In this document: positions 52,024 through 59,614 of the stretch, one piece after another
Layout: every line of letters begins with the position of its first letter
Position numbering within the stretch: position 1 is the first letter of the stretch
From: CALOCN01 sp942491735
GTDB lineage: Bacteria > Eisenbacteria > RBG-16-71-46 > JABDJR01
Length of the DNA stretch: 64,000 nucleotides
NCBI GenBank assembly: GCA_942491735.1
Contig: CALOCN010000001.1
Coordinates: forward strand, 1,054,001-1,118,000
Direction of reading: 5' to 3'
Program-made: the position numbers and the translations under genes
Notes under the pieces: generated by a model
What the model was told of the DNA's origin: nothing
Databases searched by the model: none
What the model saw: the letters and a program-made list of their open reading frames with translations, nothing else

Positions 52024-53150
52024 GGCTCGACGGTCACCCGGATGGGGGCGCCGTGGGCCAGGGTCAGGTGGCCCGCCACCAGCACCGTGTCGCCGGCGGA
52101 GAGGCCGGAGGTGATCTCGACCCGGTCCTCGGTCTCCAGTCCCAGGGTCACGTACTGCCACTCGGCGCGTCCGTTCTCGGCGCGAAAGACCAGCAGCCGG
52201 CGTTCCCGCTCCAGCACCGCGTCACGGGGAACGGACAGGCGGTCCGCGAAGGTGGCCGCTTCGATATCCACTTCGGCGTACATGCCCGGCTTGAGTTTTC
52301 CGTCCGGGTTGGGCAGGTCGATATAGGCGATGCCGGTTCCGCGTTCCGGATCCACCTCGGGGCTGAGCGCGGTCACCGTGCCGTCGAAGGGGGTGTCGGG
52401 AAACGCGGGAAAGCGCAGCCGGGCCCGGGTACCGGTGGAGAGGCTCCCGAACGCCGCCTCGAGGACCTCGGCCCGCACCCGCAAGGTGGAGAGGTCGACC
52501 AGGGTGAGCAGGGTCTGGTTGGGCACGGCCCGTTCCCCGACCACTGCCTCGATCCTCGCCACATGGGCGGCGAACGGGGCGCGAAGCGTGGTGCTCTCCA
52601 GATCCAGTTCCGCCCGGGCCACCGATTGTTGCGCCGCGGTGAGCCCGGAACGGTGGGCCACCGCCTCGAGCTTCTCGGCCGAGGCGTGGGTGTCCCCAGA
52701 GAGTTGCACCTGGGCGTCCACTTCGGCGTTGGCGCGGGACGCCTCCGCTTCCTTGAGGCTGATCTCGAAAGGGCGGGGGTCGAGCTCGATGAGCGACTGC
52801 CCCTTCGTCACCGCGTCCCCCTCGCGAACCCGGACCGCGGTCACCCGTTCGCCCACCCGGGGAGCCAGGTCCACCCGGCGAATCGCCTCCGCCCTCCCGC
52901 TTGCCCTCACGGTCTGGATGAAGGGCCCCTGGGCCAGGGTCACCCCGCGTACCGGAAGGGGCGTGGCCGAGGGCGCCGCGGAATCGACCGCCCGGGGTGG
53001 CTTCCCTGTTTCGGAGTCCGGTTTCGAGGCCAGGGAATCACGGGAGGAGAACAGGTCCAGCAATCCTTCACGGGCCCCGAAGGCGTTGGTGAGAAGGAGG
53101 GTCAGGGCGATGACGATCGGGATCAGCAGGGGATATCGGTAGCGTCGCAT
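52020..53150 (-). CDS. RND efflux membrane fusion protein (periplasmic adaptor)
   Basis: This is a 376-residue HlyD/AcrA-type adaptor. An N-terminal membrane anchor (YPLLIPIVIALTLLLTNAFG) lacks a lipobox. The lipoyl-like half-motifs are GRAEAIRRVDLAPRVGERVTAVRVREGDAVTKGQ and STTLRAPFAAHVARIEAVVGERAVPNQ. A short helical hairpin lies between them, with the beta-barrel and membrane-proximal domains after (GKLKPGMYAEVDIE, then RVEITSGLSAGDTVLVAG). It is the first gene of the six-gene leftward operon. The upstream region holds tandem palindromes that may bind its regulator. Confidence 0.94.
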   Translation of the reverse strand: MRRYRYPLLIPIVIALTLLLTNAFGAREGLLDLFSSRDSLASKPDSETGKPPRAVDSAAPSATPLPVRGVTLAQGPFIQTVRASGRAEAIRRVDLAPRVGERVTAVRVREGDAVTKGQSLIELDPRPFEISLKEAEASRANAEVDAQVQLSGDTHASAEKLEAVAHRSGLTAAQQSVARAELDLESTTLRAPFAAHVARIEAVVGERAVPNQTLLTLVDLSTLRVRAEVLEAAFGSLSTGTRARLRFPAFPDTPFDGTVTALSPEVDPERGTGIAYIDLPNPDGKLKPGMYAEVDIEAATFADRLSVPRDAVLERERRLLVFRAENGRAEWQYVTLGLETEDRVEITSGLSAGDTVLVAGHLTLAHGAPIRVTVEP

Positions 53151-53501
53151 GCCCCCCGTCTTATCAAGGTCCGTGCCGAACCGGAGAACGCTCTAACTCG
53201 TTGTGTCACATGGGGGCTACTTGAGGGCCGGTTCCCGATCTCCCCAAATGGGGAGCCCATATGGGGACCTTGGGGTGCCCTTTCCCGCGGGTTTTTGCTT
53301 TCCCGATCTGGCCGGGGTTCGTAAGATGCCCCACTTCAGCCCTCCTCGCGCGGACCGCTGGCAAAGTCGGATCCCTGATGACCCGATACTCCCAGAGGGA
53401 CAGGAGGTTCGCGCAGCGCGTCTCACGCGGTTCACCCGCGGCGCGCCTCCACAGACGCCAAGCCGCCTCTCGGCGTCAACGCAACTCGAGGAGGATCCAG
53501 C
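53151..53501. other. Divergent intergenic region (RND operon versus hydrolase)
   Basis: These 351 bases hold the promoters of the leftward RND operon and the rightward hydrolase. A tandem pair of short palindromes lies at 53240-53265. A leftward GGCACGGACCTTGA at 53164-53177 resembles a sigma-54 site but has GA in place of GC and sits almost on the start codon. The hydrolase ribosome site AGGAGGA lies near 53488. Confidence 0.55.
53240..53265. promoter_or_regulatory. Two adjoining palindromes, CTCCCC-AAAT-GGGGAG and CCCATATGGG
   Basis: A 6-bp inverted repeat around AAAT (53240-53255) abuts a perfect 10-bp palindrome (53256-53265). Both carry the half-site ATGGGG, which recurs nearby (ACATGGGGG at 53205-53215). 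The position, 90-115 bases before the RND adaptor start, fits an activator or repressor site for the operon, possibly for its own NtrC-type regulator. Confidence 0.45.
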
Positions 53502-54326
53502 ATGTCGCTATCACGTGGTGCGCGCACCGCACTTGTACTTGCCGCTTTGATCGCCGTCGCACCCGCGGCGAACGCATCCCCCGATTGGTGTGGGGACTTC
53601 GGGTATCGCTCCCACGAGTCCGTGGACAGCGTCACCCAGATCCGGGTTACCTATGGCTCGCCGGTCGGGGAGGTCAAGGGCGTACTCTTCATGACCTCCG
53701 CCACGGGGACCAATCCGGGCGTGCTGTTCATGCACGAGGGGGACGGCATCGAAGCCGGGGACCTCGAGCGGTGCCGTGAACTGGCGCGCATGGGCTACGT
53801 GGTGTTGGCTCCGGAGTACGCGGTGCGTCCCGGCAGCATCGGCCAGACAACCGTGGCCGCCGGCGCCGTGGACCAGACCCTCGCCGGCGCCGAGATGCTC
53901 TCCGCGCACCCCAATGTGATGGACAATCGCATTGGTGCCGTGGGCTCCAGTCATGGTGCCTACGTGGCCATGCTGGCCGCGGGCGAGGACCGCAAGCAGT
54001 TCCGTTGCCTCATCGTCGCCAACAGCGCGATCGACGTGCCCACCATCGCTCCGCTGGTCAAGACCCCGATCCTGCTTCAGCACGGGGACAAGGACAACGT
54101 CGTCCTCATGAAGAGTGCCCGGCACCTGAACTACGAAATCAAGAAGAACGGCGGTCATGCCGAGCTCAAGGAGTACACCCTGCTTCCGCACGGGTTCTGG
54201 TACATCGACGGGAGCGCGGGCAGGACCACCGAGGTCGTCGCGCAGGCCGATTGGGCCTGGGACGACGCGACCCAGTTTCTGGACCGGAAGCTCAATCGCG
54301 GCCGGCCCCCGGTTGCCTCCAAGTAG
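53502..54326 (+). CDS. Secreted dienelactone-hydrolase-like alpha/beta hydrolase
   Basis: This is a 274-residue exported hydrolase. The signal peptide is MSLSRGARTALVLAALIAVAPAANA. After a short Cys-containing lead (PDWCGDFGYRSH) come the hydrolase strands GVLFMHEGDGIEAGDLERCRELARMGYVVLAPEY. The nucleophile elbow is GSSHG, the acid is in LLQHGDKDNV, and the His is in LLPHGFWYID. The nucleophile is therefore Ser where true dienelactone hydrolases have Cys, so an esterase or peptidase is more likely. The gene stands alone between a divergent operon and a terminator at 54370. Confidence 0.88.
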   Translation: MSLSRGARTALVLAALIAVAPAANASPDWCGDFGYRSHESVDSVTQIRVTYGSPVGEVKGVLFMTSATGTNPGVLFMHEGDGIEAGDLERCRELARMGYVVLAPEYAVRPGSIGQTTVAAGAVDQTLAGAEMLSAHPNVMDNRIGAVGSSHGAYVAMLAAGEDRKQFRCLIVANSAIDVPTIAPLVKTPILLQHGDKDNVVLMKSARHLNYEIKKNGGHAELKEYTLLPHGFWYIDGSAGRTTEVVAQADWAWDDATQFLDRKLNRGRPPVASK

Positions 54327-54369
54327 ACATCCGCTCAAGCCCTCCGGGCTTTGATCGATCCGCATCCAC

Positions 54370-54407
54370 GCGCCGTCCGGGGGTAACCCCGGGCGGCGCT
54401 TGTTCTT
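54370..54407 (+). terminator. Rho-independent terminator after the hydrolase gene
   Basis: GCGCCGTCCGGGG pairs with CCCCGGGCGGCGC around a GTAA loop (one mismatch), then TTGTTCTT. It lies about 45 bases beyond the hydrolase stop. Confidence 0.75.
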
Positions 54408-54530
54408 GCGCTCCGGCCTACGATTTCTGGTGACTTTCGGGTAGCAAAAGTGTCCAATGCTGCGCCACTTTCCCTATCCCGGGGTGACCCGGATGCCGGT
54501 CCCCGACCGGTTTGAAAGGCGCGGAACAAC

Positions 54531-56852
54531 ATGACCCACCGACGGACGGGCTTGGTCTCGATCCTCCGTCGCGCTGTGCCTGGTCTCCTGATCACCGCAG
54601 TTGGTCTTGCCTTGGCGGCACAACCGGCCGCGGCCCAGGTAGACGGCATCAGCTACACCCTGACCCCGGTCTACAACCCGGTCTACTGGGATCCCGAGCT
54701 GGGACTCAGCAACACCGAACTCTGGGGCGGTCGCCTGGGTTACAACCTGGGGCGGCGTGTCTCGCTTACCGGCTACTACATGGGTCGGGACGGGGTTTCG
54801 ACCCGGCTGACCGGGCTCGGTCTGACCGACCTGCAAGGGGATCCGCTGGTCGATCAACAGATCGACGTGCTCAACTACGGTGCGGACCTCGTGTTCAACA
54901 TGGGGAGCGGTCCCATCACCGCGTTCGTCAAGGGAGGCGGCGGCATCCTGCAGCTCACTCCCGAGATGAGCGAGCGCGTGCGCACGGTCAACCTCAAGCT
55001 GGGAGGTGGGTTCCGTTTCGGCATCGATCGCTTCCATGTCATGGTCTACGCGGAGGACTCCGCGGTGCGCCTGGACCGGTACGATCTTGCCGTGCCTTCC
55101 CAGGCCGGGTTCCCCGACGACCCGGATCAGAACTCCCTGCGGCACACCCTGTCGCTGGGTCTCGGGGTGGACATCCGCCTCGGCGGACGAACCGGTGGGC
55201 GCAGCGTGAATGAAACGGACGCCGCATTCGATCGCTCGTTCGAGCGCGGGCTGACCGGCCTGTCGATTCCGGTGGAAGTCTTCGGGGGTCGTCTGAACTA
55301 CAACGAGAAGCTCGCCCTGGCCAGCCAGGACCTGGTCGGTCTGCGCTCGGGGCTGGACTTCGGTCGCTTCTTCGGTCTGCGTCTGTACTACTGGCGCGGC
55401 CTGGAGGACGGGTTGGATGACACCGCACCGGTCCAGAGCTGGGGTGGCGAGGCCCGTTTCAACCTGAGCGGAGGCGAGGGTGCACTCCCGTACCTGGTCG
55501 GCGGGGTGGGGCAACTCGACTACCTCGCGGGCTTTGTCGACGAGAACGGCGAGCCGCGCTCGGATCGCAGCATGCTCATCTTCGGCGGTGGCCTGGCCTT
55601 CACGGTGAGCGACCGCTTCAAGTTCGATGCCTCGGCCCGGAACCACCTGTTCAGTGACGACGACCTGACCGGCGCGTCGAGCCCCAGCGATCTCTATTCC
55701 AACTGGATGCTGGGGGCGTCGGTCAGCTTCAACCTCTTTGGCGGCGCTCCCGACGGGCGCAAGGGATTCTTCGGGGATCCGGGACCCTTGGCGGCCCCCG
55801 TCGCGGCGAGCCCCCAGGCTGCGTCCTCGGGATCGGCTCCCGATGCGACCGGAGAGGCAACGCCGGCCGATGTCGCCGGTGTCGCCGGAGCCGGTGTCGC
55901 CGCGACATCGACGACCCCGGGCGCATCCGTTCCCGACACGGCGCGGGTCGCCGAGGATGGATCGACCCTGGCCAGCGGCGTGCTTCGCAACTACCAGGGA
56001 TCCCAGTTCGTCACGTTGCCGGTACCGGTCGAGGGGGAGATCTATATCCGCTACGGCCAGGCCGGGGGCGTGGACATCCAGTCCCGCAACCTGAGCACGA
56101 CGCCTCCCGTGGTCTCCACCTCGGTGGTGGCACCGGCGGCGACGCCGCTGGTCGCCGACTCGACCGCGGACTCCACGTCGGCCGAGGCCATGCGCCAGGT
56201 GGTGCGCGACGAGTTGGCCGCCTCCGGGGCCACCGCGACCGGGATCACCGCCGCGGATCTCGCCGCGATGGAGACACGGCTCAACGCACGCATTGATCAG
56301 AGTGTCAGCACGTCGCTTGCCGCGGCGGGCATCACCGGAGCCGCGGCGGGTGCCGCGACCCAGGGGACGGACACTCCGGGCGCCGGGGCCGATACGCCGT
56401 ATGCGGAGGGTGCCGCCCCGGACAGTTCCAGGCAGGACTCCGGTTGGGCGTTGCGCGGGAGTCGCATCTACGCGGGTGCCGATGTGGACGATCCCACGCA
56501 GTTCCTCGTCGGTGGGCGACTGAACCTCGGGCGTTTCATCAAGCCGCTTCCCTTCGATCTCATGCCCGAGGCCACGTTCGGCTGGGGAGACTCGCTCACC
56601 ACTTCCTATCTGGCCTTGAACCTGTTGTTGAAGCTCGGCGACAACCCGAAGAGCGTCAACGTCTACCTGGTGGGTGGGTTCGGTTTGCTCCTGGTGAAGC
56701 CGGAGAACGGCGCCTCCACGAGCGACGGGGTGTTCAGCCCCGGGGCCGGTCTATCCGTTCCGCTCGGCAAGCTGCGGGTCTTCGGCGAGTATCAGGGCCT
56801 CGATTGGTTTGACCGGAACCGGGTGCTGGTCGGATTCCGGTTGGGTCGCTAG
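54531..56852 (+). CDS. Two-barrel outer-membrane protein with a disordered middle region
   Basis: This is a 773-residue exported protein with a signal peptide ending PAAAQ. Residues about 40-400 are amphipathic strands of an outer-membrane barrel (WGGRLGYNLGRRVSLTGYYMG, GADLVFNMGSGPITAFVKGGGGIL, then FDASARNHLFSDDDL). An Ala/Pro/Thr/Ser-rich middle (about 410-640) holds PVEGEIYIRYGQAGGVDIQ and EAMRQVVRDELAASG, both matched in the next gene product. The last 130 residues form a second barrel half (IYAGADVDDPTQFLVGGRLNL ... VLVGFRLGR). It is separated from the OmpA-family gene by only three bases, so the two probably work together at the outer membrane. Function unknown. Confidence 0.85.
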   Translation: MTHRRTGLVSILRRAVPGLLITAVGLALAAQPAAAQVDGISYTLTPVYNPVYWDPELGLSNTELWGGRLGYNLGRRVSLTGYYMGRDGVSTRLTGLGLTDLQGDPLVDQQIDVLNYGADLVFNMGSGPITAFVKGGGGILQLTPEMSERVRTVNLKLGGGFRFGIDRFHVMVYAEDSAVRLDRYDLAVPSQAGFPDDPDQNSLRHTLSLGLGVDIRLGGRTGGRSVNETDAAFDRSFERGLTGLSIPVEVFGGRLNYNEKLALASQDLVGLRSGLDFGRFFGLRLYYWRGLEDGLDDTAPVQSWGGEARFNLSGGEGALPYLVGGVGQLDYLAGFVDENGEPRSDRSMLIFGGGLAFTVSDRFKFDASARNHLFSDDDLTGASSPSDLYSNWMLGASVSFNLFGGAPDGRKGFFGDPGPLAAPVAASPQAASSGSAPDATGEATPADVAGVAGAGVAATSTTPGASVPDTARVAEDGSTLASGVLRNYQGSQFVTLPVPVEGEIYIRYGQAGGVDIQSRNLSTTPPVVSTSVVAPAATPLVADSTADSTSAEAMRQVVRDELAASGATATGITAADLAAMETRLNARIDQSVSTSLAAAGITGAAAGAATQGTDTPGAGADTPYAEGAAPDSSRQDSGWALRGSRIYAGADVDDPTQFLVGGRLNLGRFIKPLPFDLMPEATFGWGDSLTTSYLALNLLLKLGDNPKSVNVYLVGGFGLLLVKPENGASTSDGVFSPGAGLSVPLGKLRVFGEYQGLDWFDRNRVLVGFRLGR

Positions 56853-56855
56853 GCA

Positions 56856-57932
56856 GTGGTTGCCCTGCGCTCTCGCACCGCGCTCGCCATGTTGGCGGGC
56901 CTGATGGCAACCGCCGGAACGGCGGCGGACACCACCGTGGCCGTGGAAACCCACGTGCCGGTCCGGGATGAAACCCTGCTCTACGTGCGCTATGGCCCCC
57001 CGGGGGCGGTTCGCATCCAGCGCACCCATGGAGTGTCCGACAGCCTGTGGGCCCTGTACGGCGACCCGGTTGATTCCCTGGTTTCCGGACCGGCGACGCA
57101 ACCCGAGTCGGTCTGGGTGCACACTCCGGTGGACCTCGTGGCCCTGCGTCGCGTCCTGCAGGAGGAACTGGCCGGTTGGCAACGCGCACCGGGCGAGCCG
57201 GGTGAACCGGGCGTCTACGCGGCGACGGATACGGGGCCCTCCGTGGTGCCGGTGCCGGTGCCGACCGGCGGCCGCGATGACGGCTCGCCCTCCCCAGGTG
57301 TGCGAAGCGGGACCGAGGTCCCGGCGACAAACACCGTGGGAACCACCGGGGGCGGGGGCGGCTCGAGCGTTGCCCCCATACCCATCCCCATCCCCATACC
57401 GGTGGGTGGCGGGAGTCACGACACCCTCTTCGTCACCGCGTCGCCGGACACGGTCTACGTGACCGTGCCTTCGGGGGAGCCCGGCGGCAGCTCCGTGGTT
57501 CCGGTGCCGGTGCCGATTCCGGTCACCCGGGAGACCGTGCTGCGGCGGTTCGTGGGTGAAGGGCTCCTGGAAACGCATCTCATCGTCTTCGAGACCGGTC
57601 GCGCGGACGTCCTGCCTTACTCGGCCGCGGTGCTCGATGTGATCGCCACCGTACTACGGGATTTCCCCCAGGCCCGGATTCGGGTGGAGGGACACACCGA
57701 CGACATCGGATCCGAAGCGCTCAACCAGGCGCTCAGCGAGCGGCGGGCCGAGGCGGTGGTGCGGTATCTCACCACCATTGCGGGCCTCGAGGCGACGCGG
57801 TTGGAATGGGACGGCTTCGGGGAGTCGCGCCCCTTGGCTCCCAACACCAGCCCGACCCTGCGCACGCTCAACCGCCGGGTTGGATTCCGCGTGCTGAATC
57901 CCGAGGCGCTGCAGACCGAGAGCGACGACTGA
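56856..57932 (+). CDS. OmpA-family protein with Pro-rich linker
   Basis: This is a 358-residue exported protein starting with GTG just after the previous stop. The signal peptide runs to about TAGTAAD. The N-terminal module has DETLLYVRYGPPGAVRIQ and LVALRRVLQEELAGW, both resembling the middle of the preceding protein. A Pro/Gly/Val linker (PIPIPIPIPV, PVPVPIPV) follows. The C-terminal OmpA domain (about 235-350) has HLIVFETGRADVLPYSAAVL, VEGHTDDIGSEALNQALSERRAEAVVRYL and a final LNRRVGFRV. It should bind peptidoglycan through the conserved Asp/Arg pair and so tie the outer membrane to the wall. Confidence 0.9.
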   Translation: MVALRSRTALAMLAGLMATAGTAADTTVAVETHVPVRDETLLYVRYGPPGAVRIQRTHGVSDSLWALYGDPVDSLVSGPATQPESVWVHTPVDLVALRRVLQEELAGWQRAPGEPGEPGVYAATDTGPSVVPVPVPTGGRDDGSPSPGVRSGTEVPATNTVGTTGGGGGSSVAPIPIPIPIPVGGGSHDTLFVTASPDTVYVTVPSGEPGGSSVVPVPVPIPVTRETVLRRFVGEGLLETHLIVFETGRADVLPYSAAVLDVIATVLRDFPQARIRVEGHTDDIGSEALNQALSERRAEAVVRYLTTIAGLEATRLEWDGFGESRPLAPNTSPTLRTLNRRVGFRVLNPEALQTESDD

Positions 57933-57933
57933 C

Positions 57934-59544
57934 CTACCGCCCGCCCGCCTTGAGGCGGCCCCAGGTCACGGTTTCCACCGGGGTTACGTTTTCGTCGCAG
58001 GGTCGCAGGGTGGGATTGCACCCCCCCGAGACCCCGTGATGCACGGCGTCCCCGATCCCCACCCAACCGAGTTGTGAGCCCGGCAAGGTGAGGTTGAGCG
58101 ACTGCTCGGCCCCGCTGCAATCCGCCAGTTTGGCCTTCTTCGTCAACGGGTAAGGGATCACGCGCATGAGGGCGTCGCCATGGACCGTCACCTCGAAGAC
58201 GCCCAGCACGACCAACTCCCGGACCTGGCATTGCGCCTTGGGCCAGGTCAGGGTGTTCCCGGACCTGGTGGCGGGCCACTCGGTCATGGGGAAGTCCAGC
58301 ACCGAGCAGCGGGTGAATCCGTCCACCGTGATGGATCCGGGAGTGTTGAGGCTCCGATACTCGATCCCCGCCTGGAGACCGGTCAGACCGCTCTCGCTGA
58401 GGTTGCCGTCGATGGTATTCGGTGTGGCGAGCAGGTAGACCGAATAGCTCCGGCCCTCGGCGGAGGCAATGCCCCCCGTAACGATCTCATCGGTCGAGAA
58501 CAGCTCGATGCACTCGGCCGCGCCGTCACGCTCCTGCAGGTGCAGGAGGATTGCCGCTTCATGACCCGGTTCCGGGAGCGGTGGGGGATCGGGGATGGGC
58601 TCGGGTGAGGGCGGTCCCGGCGGTGGGTTGTCACTCGGGAGTCGGGTGCCGAACATCTTCACGTGGTTGCGGTACCAGTCGGTGACATAGATGTCCCCCA
58701 ACGGACCGATGGCCACATCCGTCGCGCTGGAGAACCCGTCCGCGCCCTCCGTGTTGGGTCCGAAACGCCACAGGACTTCACCCTGGGGTGAGAGCTTGTG
58801 CACGTTGTAGCGCCCCCGGGCAGTGACGTAGATGTTGCCGTCCGGATCCACATCGAGACCCTCGGGCGCAATGTGCTTGCCATCCACGTTGACCATGGGC
58901 CAGGCGGTGACGTACTGGAGATCGGTGTCCAGAACCAGGATCTGTTTCCTGCGGGTGTCGGCGAGGTAGACGCGGTTCCCGGCGACCGCGATATCCAGCG
59001 GAAGCTCCAGGGTCCCCGAGTCGGCCCGGTAGCTCGCCACTTGTGTCCCTGCGGAGGAGAGCTTGCGGATCAGCAGGAGATCCGGACTGACCACATAGAT
59101 GTCCCCCCCGGAGTCGACGGCCACCCCGGTGACCCCCCGCATGGTCCGAACCCAGATCAGGGTTCCGGAGGGGCTGAACTTCTGGACCTTCCCCCCGAAC
59201 TGCTGGCAGATGACCACCGTCCCGTCCGGGGCGATTGCGATCCCCGCCGGGGAAAAGAAGTCCTCGGGTGCATCGCCACGTAGACCCCACTCCCGCAGGA
59301 ACTGCCCGTCCCGTTGGAAGACCTGGAGACGGTGGTTGTGGCGGTCGTTGACGTAGACCCTGCCCGCGGCATCCACGGCAACCGCACCGGGCCGATCGAA
59401 CTGGCCCGGCACGATACCCGAGTATCCCCACTGGAAGGCGAAGTCAGGAGCTTGCTCGGCGAGGGCGACGGAAGCGCCCAGGAGGCCAAGCGCCAGGGTC
59501 GACAGGAACGGACGCAGCGGACCGAAGCATCGAGCGCAATGCAT
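57934..59544 (-). CDS. Secreted NHL-propeller protein with unnamed Cys-rich C-terminal domain and TWGRLK tail
   Basis: This is a 536-residue exported protein starting after AGAGGAG, with a signal peptide ending VALAEQ. Residues 30-325 form an NHL propeller (GAVAVDAAGRVYVNDRHNHRLQVFQRDG, LDVDPDGNIYVTARGRYNVHKLS, then VAIGPLGDIYVTDWYRNHVKMFG). A Pro-rich linker (PEPIPDPPPLPEPGHEAAI) leads to a C-terminal domain of about 180 residues with conserved Cys and the block CQVRELVVLGVFEVTVHGDA, then GGCNPTLRPC. It ends PVETVTWGRLKAGGR, a short tail shared with three other secreted proteins here. The gene at 59615 is a tandem paralogue with the same layout. Confidence 0.9.
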   Translation of the reverse strand: MHCARCFGPLRPFLSTLALGLLGASVALAEQAPDFAFQWGYSGIVPGQFDRPGAVAVDAAGRVYVNDRHNHRLQVFQRDGQFLREWGLRGDAPEDFFSPAGIAIAPDGTVVICQQFGGKVQKFSPSGTLIWVRTMRGVTGVAVDSGGDIYVVSPDLLLIRKLSSAGTQVASYRADSGTLELPLDIAVAGNRVYLADTRRKQILVLDTDLQYVTAWPMVNVDGKHIAPEGLDVDPDGNIYVTARGRYNVHKLSPQGEVLWRFGPNTEGADGFSSATDVAIGPLGDIYVTDWYRNHVKMFGTRLPSDNPPPGPPSPEPIPDPPPLPEPGHEAAILLHLQERDGAAECIELFSTDEIVTGGIASAEGRSYSVYLLATPNTIDGNLSESGLTGLQAGIEYRSLNTPGSITVDGFTRCSVLDFPMTEWPATRSGNTLTWPKAQCQVRELVVLGVFEVTVHGDALMRVIPYPLTKKAKLADCSGAEQSLNLTLPGSQLGWVGIGDAVHHGVSGGCNPTLRPCDENVTPVETVTWGRLKAGGR

Positions 59545-59614
59545 TGGGGAACTCCTCTGCCAAGCCCATGTCAGGAATCGCCGCTTACGGCGCTTGGGTA
59601 CTCTGCGGTGAGCC

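Noticed and set aside
48985..52326. Open frame of 1113 codons on the + strand
   Set aside because: It lies antisense to the first RND pump, is low-complexity Gly/Arg/His/Gln-rich, and has no family resemblance. It is a GC-rich shadow of the real gene.
53162..53178. Sigma-54-type promoter for the RND operon (GGCACGGACCTTGA)
   Set aside because: The -12 element is GA rather than GC, and the start would fall almost on the ATG. This is too weak to call, although the operon encodes an NtrC-type regulator.
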